Source of the DNA: Solirubrobacterales bacterium
GTDB taxonomy: Bacteria > Actinomycetota > Thermoleophilia > Solirubrobacterales > Solirubrobacteraceae
Reading direction: 5' to 3'
Assembly: GCA_003151895.1 (NCBI GenBank)
Contig: PLYX01000144.1
Span: 1 to 5,307, forward strand
DNA: 5,307 bases
This document shows, piece by piece, positions 1-4,913 of this stretch (the stretch's first letter is position 1; the number at the start of each line of letters is the position of its first letter). Position numbers and translations under genes: made by a program. The notes under the pieces were generated by a model that searched no databases, was not told the DNA's origin, and saw only the letters and a program-made list of their open reading frames with translations.

Positions 1-1
1 C

Positions 2-502
2 ACGCGCCACGACGGCTTCGGAGCGGAGGTAAAGCGGCGGATCATGCTTGGGACCTACGCGCTGGCATCCGGCTACTACGACGCCTTCTACGGTCGCGCC
101 CAGTGCGTGCGCACGAAGATCGTCGAGGACTTCCGCAACGTGTTCGAGTCCGTGGACTTCGTCGTCACACCCACGAGCCCCACGGTCGCGTTTCCACTCG
201 GCGCCAAGACCGGCGATCCACTTGAGATGTACCTCAACGACTTCTGCACCGTCCCGATGTCGCTCGCCGGCATCCCGGCGATCTCGATCCCGTGTGGGTT
301 GAGCGGCGGAAATGGAGGGCCCACCCACCCAGGACCGGGAGGGGTGGGCCTGCCCGTCGGACTGCAACTCGCCGGTCCTGCTTTCAGCGAGAACCGCCTG
401 CTGGAGGCGGCCTATGCGCTCGAGCAGGCGATCGGATTCGACTCGAGCCCCGCGCGCCTGCCTGCCCCCCGCGATGGGGGGTCCCCGAGAGGGGGAACAT
501 GA
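2..502 (+). CDS. gatA: Aspartyl/glutamyl-tRNA(Asn/Gln) amidotransferase subunit A, C-terminal part (5' end outside window)
   Basis: GatA is the amidase-signature subunit of GatCAB. It hydrolyses glutamine and passes the ammonia to GatB for transamidation of Glu-tRNA(Gln) or Asp-tRNA(Asn) in the cytoplasm. The frame is already open at the left edge, so the visible 166 codons are the C-terminal third. The Ser-cisSer-Lys catalytic core lies upstream and cannot be seen. Recognisable family blocks are GFGAEVKRRIMLGTYALASG, then YYDAFYGRAQ, VDFVVTPTSPT, MYLNDF, TVPMSLAGIPAISIPCG and LPVGLQLAG. By family analogy, the Asp of MYLNDF falls where structures place a glutamine-binding acidic residue (inference). 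Two oddities stand out. About 14 extra Gly/Pro-rich residues (codons 305-346) sit between the usual CGLS and GLPVGLQ blocks. The C-terminal tail after the GFD motif is also low-complexity (Pro/Arg/Gly-rich). The TGA stop overlaps the gatB start in ATGA, which implies a gatA-gatB operon with translational coupling. gatC is not in the window. Confidence 0.95.
   Translation, partial: TRHDGFGAEVKRRIMLGTYALASGYYDAFYGRAQCVRTKIVEDFRNVFESVDFVVTPTSPTVAFPLGAKTGDPLEMYLNDFCTVPMSLAGIPAISIPCGLSGGNGGPTHPGPGGVGLPVGLQLAGPAFSENRLLEAAYALEQAIGFDSSPARLPAPRDGGSPRGGT
312..350. repeat. Palindrome-containing insert-like segment inside gatA
   Basis: A perfect 9-base inverted repeat, GGCCCACCC (318-326) and GGGTGGGCC (342-350), encloses a 15-base G/C-rich loop. 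It sits exactly in the stretch encoding the extra Gly/Pro-rich residues of GatA. The segment stays in frame. It also contains AAT and several GGA codons, which are atypical for this strongly G/C-ending gene. The 12-mer GCCCACCCACCC (319-330) recurs exactly in gatB at 1261-1272. This could be a small palindromic element that entered the gene in frame, or a locally expanded low-complexity loop. The sequence alone does not decide between these. Confidence 0.6.
465..496 (+). promoter_or_regulatory. Two adjacent hairpins covering the gatB ribosome binding site
   Basis: CCCCCC (465-470) pairs with GGGGGG (476-481) across the loop GCGAT. Directly after it, TCCCC (482-486) pairs with GGGGG (491-495) across GAGA, which is a GNRA-type tetraloop. 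The only purine-rich Shine-Dalgarno-like sequence for gatB (GAGAGGGGGA, 487-496) is therefore inside the second hairpin, two bases before the ATG at 499. A ribosome finishing gatA would melt both stems. That fits coupling of gatB translation to gatA and discourages independent initiation. The pairing is read directly from the sequence; the regulatory consequence is inference. Confidence 0.5.
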
Positions 503-1956
503 CCGCCTACGAGCCGGTCATCGGTCTTGAGATCCACATCCAGCTCGCGACGCGCACGAAGATGTTCTGCGGCTGCGAGCTGTCGTTCGGCGAGTCCCCG
601 AACACTCGCACCTGTCCCGTCTGCCTCGGCCTGCCGGGCGCGCTGCCCGTGGCCAACGCGCGGGCGATCCACTTCGGGTTGATGATCGGGATGGCGGTCG
701 GCTCGGAGCTCGCGCCGCGCTCGATCTTCCACCGCAAGAACTACTTCTATCCGGACCTCCCCAAGGGGTATCAGATCTCCCAGTACGACGAGCCGTTGTG
801 CCTCGGTGGCCGGCTGGCCGACGTGCGCATCCATCGTGTGCACCTCGAGGAGGACGCCGCCAAGCTCGTGCACGTGGGCGCCAGCGGGCGGATTCACGCC
901 TCAGACGCGAGCATCGTCGACTTCAACCGCGGTGGCACCCCGCTCGCGGAGATCGTCACCGAGCCCGACCTGCGCTCCGCCGAGCAGGCGGGCGAGTGGC
1001 TGCGGCTCTTGCGCACCACCATGCGCCAGCTCGGCGTCAGCGACGTCAACATGGAGGAGGGCTCGCTGCGCTGCGACGCCAACATCTCGGTGCGCCCCGC
1101 CGGCACGACCGAGCTGGGTACCAAGACGGAGCTGAAGAACATGAACTCCTTCCGCTTCATCGAACGGGGCATCCGCGCCGAGATCGCACGCCAGGAAGCG
1201 ATCCTCGAGAGCGGCGGCAGGGTCGCCCAGGAGACGCTCCACTACGACCCTAGACCAAATGCCCACCCACCCATCACCTCGCTGCGCTCCAAGGAGGAGG
1301 CTCACGACTACCGCTACTTCCCCGAGCCCGACCTCGTGCCCGTGGCCGTCGGTCAGGAGATGCTCGACGCCGCCCGCGCGGCGATGGGAGAGCTGCCGGC
1401 CGCGCGCGCGGAGCGCTTCGAGCACACCATCGGGTTGAGCCCTGACAGCGCGCGCCAACTCGCGTTTCGCGCCGAGCTCGGCGACTACTTCGAGCAGGCG
1501 CTCGCCGCGCAGGTCGACCCGCCGCCCCCGCCACAGGCGCTCGCCAACTGGATCGCCGTCGACCTGCTCGCGCGCCTGCGCGACGGCGAGGGGACGGGTG
1601 GGGATCCCAATCTCTCACGCGTCACGCCCGCCGCCATGGCGGCGCTGTGCGGGCTCGCCGCCGCCAAGCGCGTCTCCGTCGGGGCCGCCCGACAGGTGCT
1701 CGACCGGCTCGTGGCCGCCGGGGGGGACCCTGTGGCGATCGTGCAGGAGGAGGGGCTCGCGGCGCTCGACGGCGGCGACGATCTGGCCGCGGTCGTGGCA
1801 GCCGCCCTGGCCGCCAACGCGGACGCCGCCGAACGCGTGAAGACCGGCAACGCGAAGGCGATCGGCCCGATCGTCGGCTACGTGATGCGCGAGACCAAGG
1901 GGCGCGCCGACGGCGGCGAGGTCACGCGGCTCGTGAACGAGCAGCTCGGCATCTGA
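499..1956 (+). CDS. gatB: Aspartyl/glutamyl-tRNA(Asn/Gln) amidotransferase subunit B, complete
   Basis: GatB phosphorylates the carboxylate of misacylated Glu-tRNA(Gln)/Asp-tRNA(Asn) with ATP and then amidates it with ammonia channelled from GatA. The 485-residue length is normal for the family. The start chosen is the ATG in the ATGA overlap with gatA, because the protein then opens with the family's usual YEPVIGLEIHIQL; longer in-frame starts lie inside gatA. Visible features are a zinc-binding set Cys24, Cys26, Cys39 and Cys42 (FCGC...CPVC), the NYFYPDLPKGYQISQYDEP block (81-99), NRGGTPLAEIVTEPDL, DVNMEEGSLRCDANISVRP, the helical TELKNMNSFRFIERG segment, and RSKEEAHDYRYFPEPDL (263-279). 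The C-terminal YqeY-like tail domain ends in VGYVMRETKG...LVNEQLGI. Residues 252-258 (RPNAHPP) replace the short DPxTG-like link usual before the RSKEEAHDYR block and are encoded by atypical codons. The region around residues 364-373 (GTGGDPNLS) is another Gly-rich link. The gene ends 17 bases from the oppositely oriented ATPase stop, with no convincing terminator between them. Confidence 0.97.
   Translation: MTAYEPVIGLEIHIQLATRTKMFCGCELSFGESPNTRTCPVCLGLPGALPVANARAIHFGLMIGMAVGSELAPRSIFHRKNYFYPDLPKGYQISQYDEPLCLGGRLADVRIHRVHLEEDAAKLVHVGASGRIHASDASIVDFNRGGTPLAEIVTEPDLRSAEQAGEWLRLLRTTMRQLGVSDVNMEEGSLRCDANISVRPAGTTELGTKTELKNMNSFRFIERGIRAEIARQEAILESGGRVAQETLHYDPRPNAHPPITSLRSKEEAHDYRYFPEPDLVPVAVGQEMLDAARAAMGELPAARAERFEHTIGLSPDSARQLAFRAELGDYFEQALAAQVDPPPPPQALANWIAVDLLARLRDGEGTGGDPNLSRVTPAAMAALCGLAAAKRVSVGAARQVLDRLVAAGGDPVAIVQEEGLAALDGGDDLAAVVAAALAANADAAERVKTGNAKAIGPIVGYVMRETKGRADGGEVTRLVNEQLGI
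1249..1272. repeat. Insert-like segment in gatB sharing a 12-mer with gatA
   Basis: These eight codons (CCT AGA CCA AAT GCC CAC CCA CCC) include rare A/T-ending codons in an otherwise strongly G/C-ending gene. They end in GCCCACCCACCC (1261-1272), identical to gatA 319-330. In both genes an AAT codon precedes the 12-mer. The encoded RPNAHPP lies in a variable surface link between conserved GatB blocks. A related motif in the opposite orientation may lie at 1596-1612 (GGGTGGGGATCCC, followed by AAT). No perfect stem is present here, so this could be a decayed copy or a coincidence of Pro-rich coding. Confidence 0.4.
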
Positions 1957-1973
1957 GTTCGCCCGGGGATCTC

Positions 1974-3212
1974 CTAAGCGAGTTGGGCGGGCTCGGTGGT
2001 CGAAGCCTGACGGAGAATGAAGCGATCGAACAGAGGAACCGCAAGCGAGTACTTGCCCCAGCGGTTCTTGTAGATCAGACCCGCCTTTCCGAGGGCTGCC
2101 AACATCTGGTTGGCGTGCGACCCGCTGAAGCTCTTGTTCAGGAGCTCTTCCGTCTTTGCCACCACCTCCTGGACTGTGAACTCCCCCTCGGCGCTGCCGA
2201 GGTGGGCGATGCACCAGAGGAGCTGCCGTTGGCGGTCTGTAGCCCGCGCCCACCGGCCTGCGAAGAAGTCGGCGTCCAACTTCTGCGTGATGCCGTCCAT
2301 CGGCACGGGCGTTGGGGCCCCGGTCGACCGCTGCGACTGAATGAAAGCGTCGTAGACCTCACGGCAGATGAACTGGATGAAGTAGGGATAACCGCCCGAT
2401 TGGCTGCAGACGAGCTGCACGGACTCCTCGCTGAAGCGCACGGGGCATCCCGCGTGGTCGATCGGCTTCACGACCGCGTCGCGGCTGTCGGCCGGCTCCA
2501 GACGGTCGAGCGTCAGCACGTGAAACATCCGCTCGGCGAACGTCCTGGCTTCGACCAGCTTCGGAAACAGCGTCGGGAGCCCGGTCAGCACGAGCATGAA
2601 CGGGATGCCCTTCCTCTGAATCGACTGGAACACATCCAGCAGCAACGAGAGTGGGAACTGATCCTCCGCCTGCCTGTCGGCAAGGTTTTGGGCCTCGTCA
2701 TAGGCGAAGATCACACCGCGCTTGCCTTCGCGAGCCACAGAGGCGGCCACGATCTCCAAGACCGCCTTCAGCTTGTCGGCGGCGAGCCCAGGCGTGCTCG
2801 CATAGATGCCTGTGAGCGTGGCGAAGTCCAGCTTGGTTTGGGTTGGCCCTCCCGCGAATCCTGTTGCCTGACCTTCCTGAATGGTCATCGTCGCTCCGAT
2901 CACCGAGAGGTCGGCGCAGAGGCGAAGTGCGAGAGTCTCCTCGCTCACACTCACCGACTCAGACAGGTCGGCTCCGACCCACTGCCAGTGGTGTTGGATG
3001 GCGATGGGCTTGAACGTGTCGAGCAGCACCGTCTTGCCCACCCCCCGCAGGCCCGTGAGCACGAGATTCTCGAGGATCGTCGTTTGGCCTAGGAGGCGTT
3101 CGAACTCCTGTCGCTCCGTCGCCCTCCCAGCAAGGTAGGGCGGCATGTGACCGGCGCCGGGGCGGAACGGGTTCTCGAAGGCGTCTGCGGTGTCTGTGAT
3201 CTCAACAGTCAT
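1974..3212 (-). CDS. AAA/STAND-type ATP-binding protein with C-terminal winged-helix-like region
   Basis: A 412-residue cytoplasmic P-loop ATPase. It opens with the NPF-P--G--PPYLAGR motif typical of the AAA_16-like group, followed by Walker A GLRGVGKT (54-61) and Walker B VIFAYDEAQNL with D172-E173 (about 167-177). A sensor-1-like Thr210 sits in LVLTGLPTL, and Arg228 in FAERMF is a possible arginine-finger region. The segment GGYPYFIQFICREVYDAF (273-290) is typical of the lid helices. Residues about 318-405 look like a winged-helix DNA- or protein-binding domain (RQRQLLWCIA...ANQMLAALGKAGLIYKNRWGKYSLAVPLFDRFI). I recognise the fold class, not a specific function. Relatives are usually annotated simply as ATP-binding protein, and some resemble Orc1/Cdc6 or STAND regulators. 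The ATG is preceded by TTTAGGAG at nine bases' spacing, which supports this start. The gene converges on gatB, is less GC-rich than its neighbours and has no partner gene beside it, all signs of acquisition. There is no transmembrane segment. Confidence 0.88.
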   Translation of the reverse strand: MTVEITDTADAFENPFRPGAGHMPPYLAGRATERQEFERLLGQTTILENLVLTGLRGVGKTVLLDTFKPIAIQHHWQWVGADLSESVSVSEETLALRLCADLSVIGATMTIQEGQATGFAGGPTQTKLDFATLTGIYASTPGLAADKLKAVLEIVAASVAREGKRGVIFAYDEAQNLADRQAEDQFPLSLLLDVFQSIQRKGIPFMLVLTGLPTLFPKLVEARTFAERMFHVLTLDRLEPADSRDAVVKPIDHAGCPVRFSEESVQLVCSQSGGYPYFIQFICREVYDAFIQSQRSTGAPTPVPMDGITQKLDADFFAGRWARATDRQRQLLWCIAHLGSAEGEFTVQEVVAKTEELLNKSFSGSHANQMLAALGKAGLIYKNRWGKYSLAVPLFDRFILRQASTTEPAQLA

Positions 3213-3312
3213 TTAGATCTACTCCTAAATTCAGACTTCAGTCTATCTTAGCAGGAAAGCTAATCAGATGGAGAAGGCAAAATTTAGCAAAGCGACTAAA
3301 TGACCCTAAAGG
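3208..3312. repeat. AT-rich cluster of TTAG/CTAA motifs with an outer 9-base inverted repeat
   Basis: Within about 100 bases, TTTAG/CTAAA-like words recur at 3213, 3225, 3248, 3259, 3284, 3296 and 3306. They include the pair TTAGC (3248-3252)/GCTAA (3259-3263) and the pair TTTAG (3283-3287)/CTAAA (3296-3300). The outermost arms, GTCATTTAG (3208-3216) and CTAAATGAC (3296-3304), are a perfect inverted repeat that bounds the stretch. It contains the ATPase start region and may be a multi-site operator for a regulator. AT-richness alone makes some such words expected. Confidence 0.4.
3222..3253 (-). promoter_or_regulatory. Candidate promoter, start-site palindrome and RBS of the ATPase gene
   Basis: Read on the minus strand, TGC-TAAGAT (3253-3245) is an extended -10 element; no good -35 is visible at 17-18 bases. 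Transcription would start near 3238. The near-palindrome AGACT-TC-AGTCT (3233-3244) lies across that predicted start, so it is placed where an operator could block initiation. AGGAG (3226-3222) is the ribosome binding site, nine bases before the ATG. The promoter call rests on one hexamer and is tentative; the ribosome binding site is solid. Confidence 0.45.
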
Positions 3313-3743
3313 CGCGTCGACAACAACCGTGGATCTGCGGGATTTCGGCACTCAGAACACACGTCCGACCCACATTTTGGACGAAAGGCCAAAGGCAAGG
3401 GACCCGTCCAACGCCAATATGTGCGTCATGAACAGGCCGATCTCAAACTCGATGGTCACTGCACCCCGGCGGTTTCTCCTGCTGCCGGAGGACGCCGCGG
3501 ACGTTCCAGGTCAGGGGTTTCGCATCCGACGCTATCGCCTCACGAGCGTCGGGCGCTCCCATGGGCTGGATCGTCCCTCGGCGCCGTGCTCGGGGAATGT
3601 GCCACGGGTTCCGTAGCCAAGCGGAAGGTGCGTAGGGCCAAGCCTCACCACGAGTCCCCTCCTCGCGGTGACCGGGGCGCGGCCGGGAAGGGTCTCAGAG
3701 CCTGCCCGGCCGCGCGCCCCTGTTGAGGCGGTCCCACTTGAGG
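3264..3743. other. Intergenic stretch without a supportable gene
   Basis: Several reading frames of 60-100 codons cross this region on both strands (for example 3329-3616 and 3421-3726 on +, and 3532-3771 on -). None shows a recognisable family, a convincing ribosome binding site or a stable codon bias, and they overlap one another out of frame. The left third is relatively AT-rich; the right part returns to high GC and ends in the strong stem-loop at 3674-3720. The stretch may hold control sites, a small RNA, or decayed remains of DNA that arrived with the ATPase gene. I see no tRNA, CRISPR or transposon ends. Confidence 0.5.
3674..3720. terminator. Very strong GC stem-loop, possible terminator without a U-tract
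   Basis: GGGGCGCGGCCGGG (3674-3687) pairs with CCCGGCC-GCGCGCCCC (3705-3720), giving about 14 base pairs with a two-base CG bulge and a 17-base loop. This is the most stable inverted repeat in the window. It is followed by TGTTGAGG rather than a T-run, so it is not a classical intrinsic terminator, though U-poor hairpins can end transcription in high-GC actinobacteria. The annotated genes on either side point away from it. If it is a terminator, it must insulate the downstream promoter or end an unrecognised transcript from the left. Confidence 0.4.
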
Positions 3744-3755
3744 TACGCTCTAGGC
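3723..3755 (+). promoter_or_regulatory. Candidate promoter giving a leaderless transcript
   Basis: TTGAGG (3723-3728) and TACGCT (3744-3749, fitting TANNNT) resemble -35 and -10 boxes with a short 15-base spacer. Seven bases after the -10 is the A of the ATG at 3756, and the bases before the ATG (CTCTAGGC) contain no Shine-Dalgarno sequence. This arrangement matches leaderless genes, which are common in actinobacteria. The short spacer lowers confidence. Confidence 0.4.
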
Positions 3756-3947
3756 ATGACTGAGTCCCCATCGAACAGTTCTTCGGCGGGTTCGCTCGGA
3801 CGCACGATCGTCGCGATCTTGCTTCTGCTCGTGGTGGGGTACTTCCTGCTGCACGTCCTGATCGGCGTCGCCGTTGCCGTCGCGGGCTTCGCGGTCGTGA
3901 TCTTGGCCGTCATCGCGGTCATCTGGGCGTTGCGCGTCCTCTTCTAG
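3756..3947 (+). CDS. Small hydrophobic membrane protein, 63 residues, function unknown
   Basis: After a polar, Ser-rich N-terminus (residues 1-14) and a single Arg16, nearly the whole protein (17-63) is hydrophobic. It probably forms two membrane-spanning helices (about 17-35 and 38-60) with a very short turn, plus a terminal WALRVLF. There is no signal-peptidase site and there are no catalytic motifs. I do not recognise a family. The ATG at 3756 is preferred over in-frame upstream codons because the protein then starts at the polar segment and a -10-like box lies at leaderless distance. The zinc-ribbon membrane gene follows after 36 bases on the same strand, so the two are likely co-transcribed. 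The persistently G/C-ending codons support real coding despite the small size. Confidence 0.65.
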   Translation: MTESPSNSSSAGSLGRTIVAILLLLVVGYFLLHVLIGVAVAVAGFAVVILAVIAVIWALRVLF

Positions 3948-3983
3948 CGACTGGCCGGCCGTGGCCCGTCTGGAAAAGCGCAG

Positions 3984-4283
3984 ATGGCCTACCTAGTCAT
4001 CGCCTTCTGCTTCGGCTTGGCCGGCGGGATAGTGGGCCGCATCAAGGGCAGCTCGTTTGCGCTGTGGTTCCTGATCTCGGGGCTCGTGCCCTTCTTCGGC
4101 CTGATGGCCGCGATCGCCTACCGATTCGAGCGCGACGAACCACGTCGCCAATGTCCGAAATGCGGTCGTGTGACGAAGCTGTACGACGCGCTGTGCACAC
4201 GCTGCGGCGAGGAGCTCGACTTCCCCGAGCAGCTGCTCGCGCCCGAATCGGCCGAACGCGGCGCGGTCACGCACGCGGGCTGA
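3984..4283 (+). CDS. Two-helix membrane protein with C-terminal zinc ribbon, 99 residues
   Basis: Residues 2-18 and 25-47 are hydrophobic helices joined by a short basic loop (GRIKGSS). A soluble tail follows, carrying a treble-clef/zinc-ribbon-like motif CPKCG...CTRCG with Cys57, Cys60, Cys71 and Cys74. After the cysteines comes an acidic tail rich in Glu. By the positive-inside tendency, the Arg-rich segment RFERDEPRR (47-55) places the zinc ribbon in the cytoplasm (inference). Small proteins of this design are usually annotated as hypothetical. The ribbon probably holds a structural zinc and may contact a partner protein or nucleic acid. GGA at 3972-3974 is a weak ribosome binding site about nine bases from the ATG. 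The gene sits between two other membrane-protein genes on the same strand. Confidence 0.8.
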   Translation: MAYLVIAFCFGLAGGIVGRIKGSSFALWFLISGLVPFFGLMAAIAYRFERDEPRRQCPKCGRVTKLYDALCTRCGEELDFPEQLLAPESAERGAVTHAG

Positions 4284-4302
4284 CCGCCTCTGCGCCTGAA
4301 GC

Positions 4303-4354
4303 GTTTAGGCCGTCCTAAGCCGATCCTTTGCATAGGCTGTCCGAGCAGCCTATG
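4303..4354 (+). promoter_or_regulatory. Two tandem palindromes upstream of and over the VIT-gene start
   Basis: The first palindrome is GTTTAGG (4303-4309) with CCTAAGC (4314-4320), seven pairs including one G-T, and a four-base centre. The second is CATAGGCTG (4331-4339) with CAGCCTATG (4346-4354), a perfect nine-base match with a six-base centre; its last three bases are the ATG of the downstream gene. Their centres (4311.5 and 4342.5) are 31 bases apart, about three helical turns. All four half-sites share a (T/A)TAGG core. TTAGG/CCTAA half-sites are reminiscent of DtxR/IdeR iron boxes, but the spacing differs from the classical 19-base box. A -10-like TAGGCT (4333-4338) lies inside the second palindrome. 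This could be an operator for a metal-responsive repressor or an mRNA hairpin at the start codon. Confidence 0.55.
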
Positions 4355-4894
4355 AACACGAACGCGAAGACCTCACATCATCTCGGCGCGTCGTTGCTCG
4401 CGCGCCTCATCCATCGCGCCGGCTTCGAGGACGAGCGCGACTTCGTGTTGCGCGTAGTGCAGCCGGCGCTCGTCGGCATGATCGACGGCACCGTCTCTTC
4501 GCTGGCGCCGATCTTCGCGGCGGCCATCGCCTCCAACTCTCATACCGCGCTTCTCGTCGGCTTCTCCACGGCACTCGGAGCAGGCGTGAGCATGGGCTGG
4601 TCCGAGGCCCTGTCGGACACCGGCGAGCAGACGGGTCGCGGCTCGGCGGTCGTGCGAGGCGCCATCACCGGTGGGATGACCACCCTGGGCGGCATCTTCC
4701 ACACGCTCCCGTTCCTGATCGGCAACATCCACAAGGCCCTGCTCGTTGCGGGGATCGTCGTCGCTGTCGAGCTGTTCGCGATCGCCTGGGTGCGCAACCG
4801 TTTCCTGCACGTCTCGCTGCGCTCCTCGCTGCTCGTGGTCACCGTCGGTGGCGCCATCGTGCTCGCGATCGGCGTCGGCATCGGCAGCTCCTGA
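4352..4894 (+). CDS. VIT1/CCC1-family membrane protein resembling the MbfA iron-exporter domain
   Basis: A 180-residue protein with about five hydrophobic helices (roughly 36-59, 64-82, 103-123, 128-147 and 159-178). Family marks are GMIDGTVSSLAPIFAAAIA (42-60), GFSTALGAGVSMGWSEALSD (70-89), TGRGS, RGAITGGMTTLGGIFHTLPFLI (102-123), and VELFAIAWVRNRFLH (139-153). The DG pair, Met81 and Glu85 match positions conserved in vacuolar-iron-transporter-type proteins. The wording is closest to the C-terminal membrane domain of MbfA/ErVIT1, which exports iron in proteobacteria, but the N-terminal rubrerythrin/ferritin-like domain is absent. The likely role is iron or manganese efflux at the cytoplasmic membrane (inference). 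The ATG at 4352 is preferred over the TTG at 4328. Neither has a ribosome binding site, suggesting a short or absent leader. The start codon is part of a palindrome. Confidence 0.85.
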   Translation: MNTNAKTSHHLGASLLARLIHRAGFEDERDFVLRVVQPALVGMIDGTVSSLAPIFAAAIASNSHTALLVGFSTALGAGVSMGWSEALSDTGEQTGRGSAVVRGAITGGMTTLGGIFHTLPFLIGNIHKALLVAGIVVAVELFAIAWVRNRFLHVSLRSSLLVVTVGGAIVLAIGVGIGSS

Positions 4895-4913
4895 CGGCAG
4901 GGACACGCTCCGT

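Noticed and set aside
412..1458. Long minus-strand frames opposite gatB (412-897 and 901-1458)
   Set aside because: They are antisense shadows of a high-GC gene; the plus-strand frame carries all conserved GatB motifs.
1957..1990. Bidirectional terminator between gatB and the ATPase
   Set aside because: Only a weak CGCCC/GGGCG pairing that extends into the ATPase coding end and has no T-run; not convincing.
1647..3092. Long plus-strand frame running from within gatB across the ATPase gene
   Set aside because: It is Arg/Gly-rich in gatB and lacks domains in the ATPase part, while the minus strand encodes clear Walker motifs.
3495..3526. T-arm-like wording (GGTCAGGGGTTTCGCATCC) that might be a tRNA remnant or attachment site
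   Set aside because: The T-stem does not pair properly and there is no duplicate of the sequence or integrase gene in the window.
3603..3640. tRNA-like D-arm wording (GTAGCCAAGCGGAAGG) in the intergenic stretch
   Set aside because: No matching anticodon arm, T-arm or acceptor pairing could be traced downstream, so it is not a supportable tRNA gene or fragment.
3329..3726. Overlapping plus-strand frames 3329-3616 and 3421-3726
   Set aside because: No recognisable motif, no ribosome binding site, Arg/Pro/Ser-rich shadow-like composition, and the two frames exclude each other.
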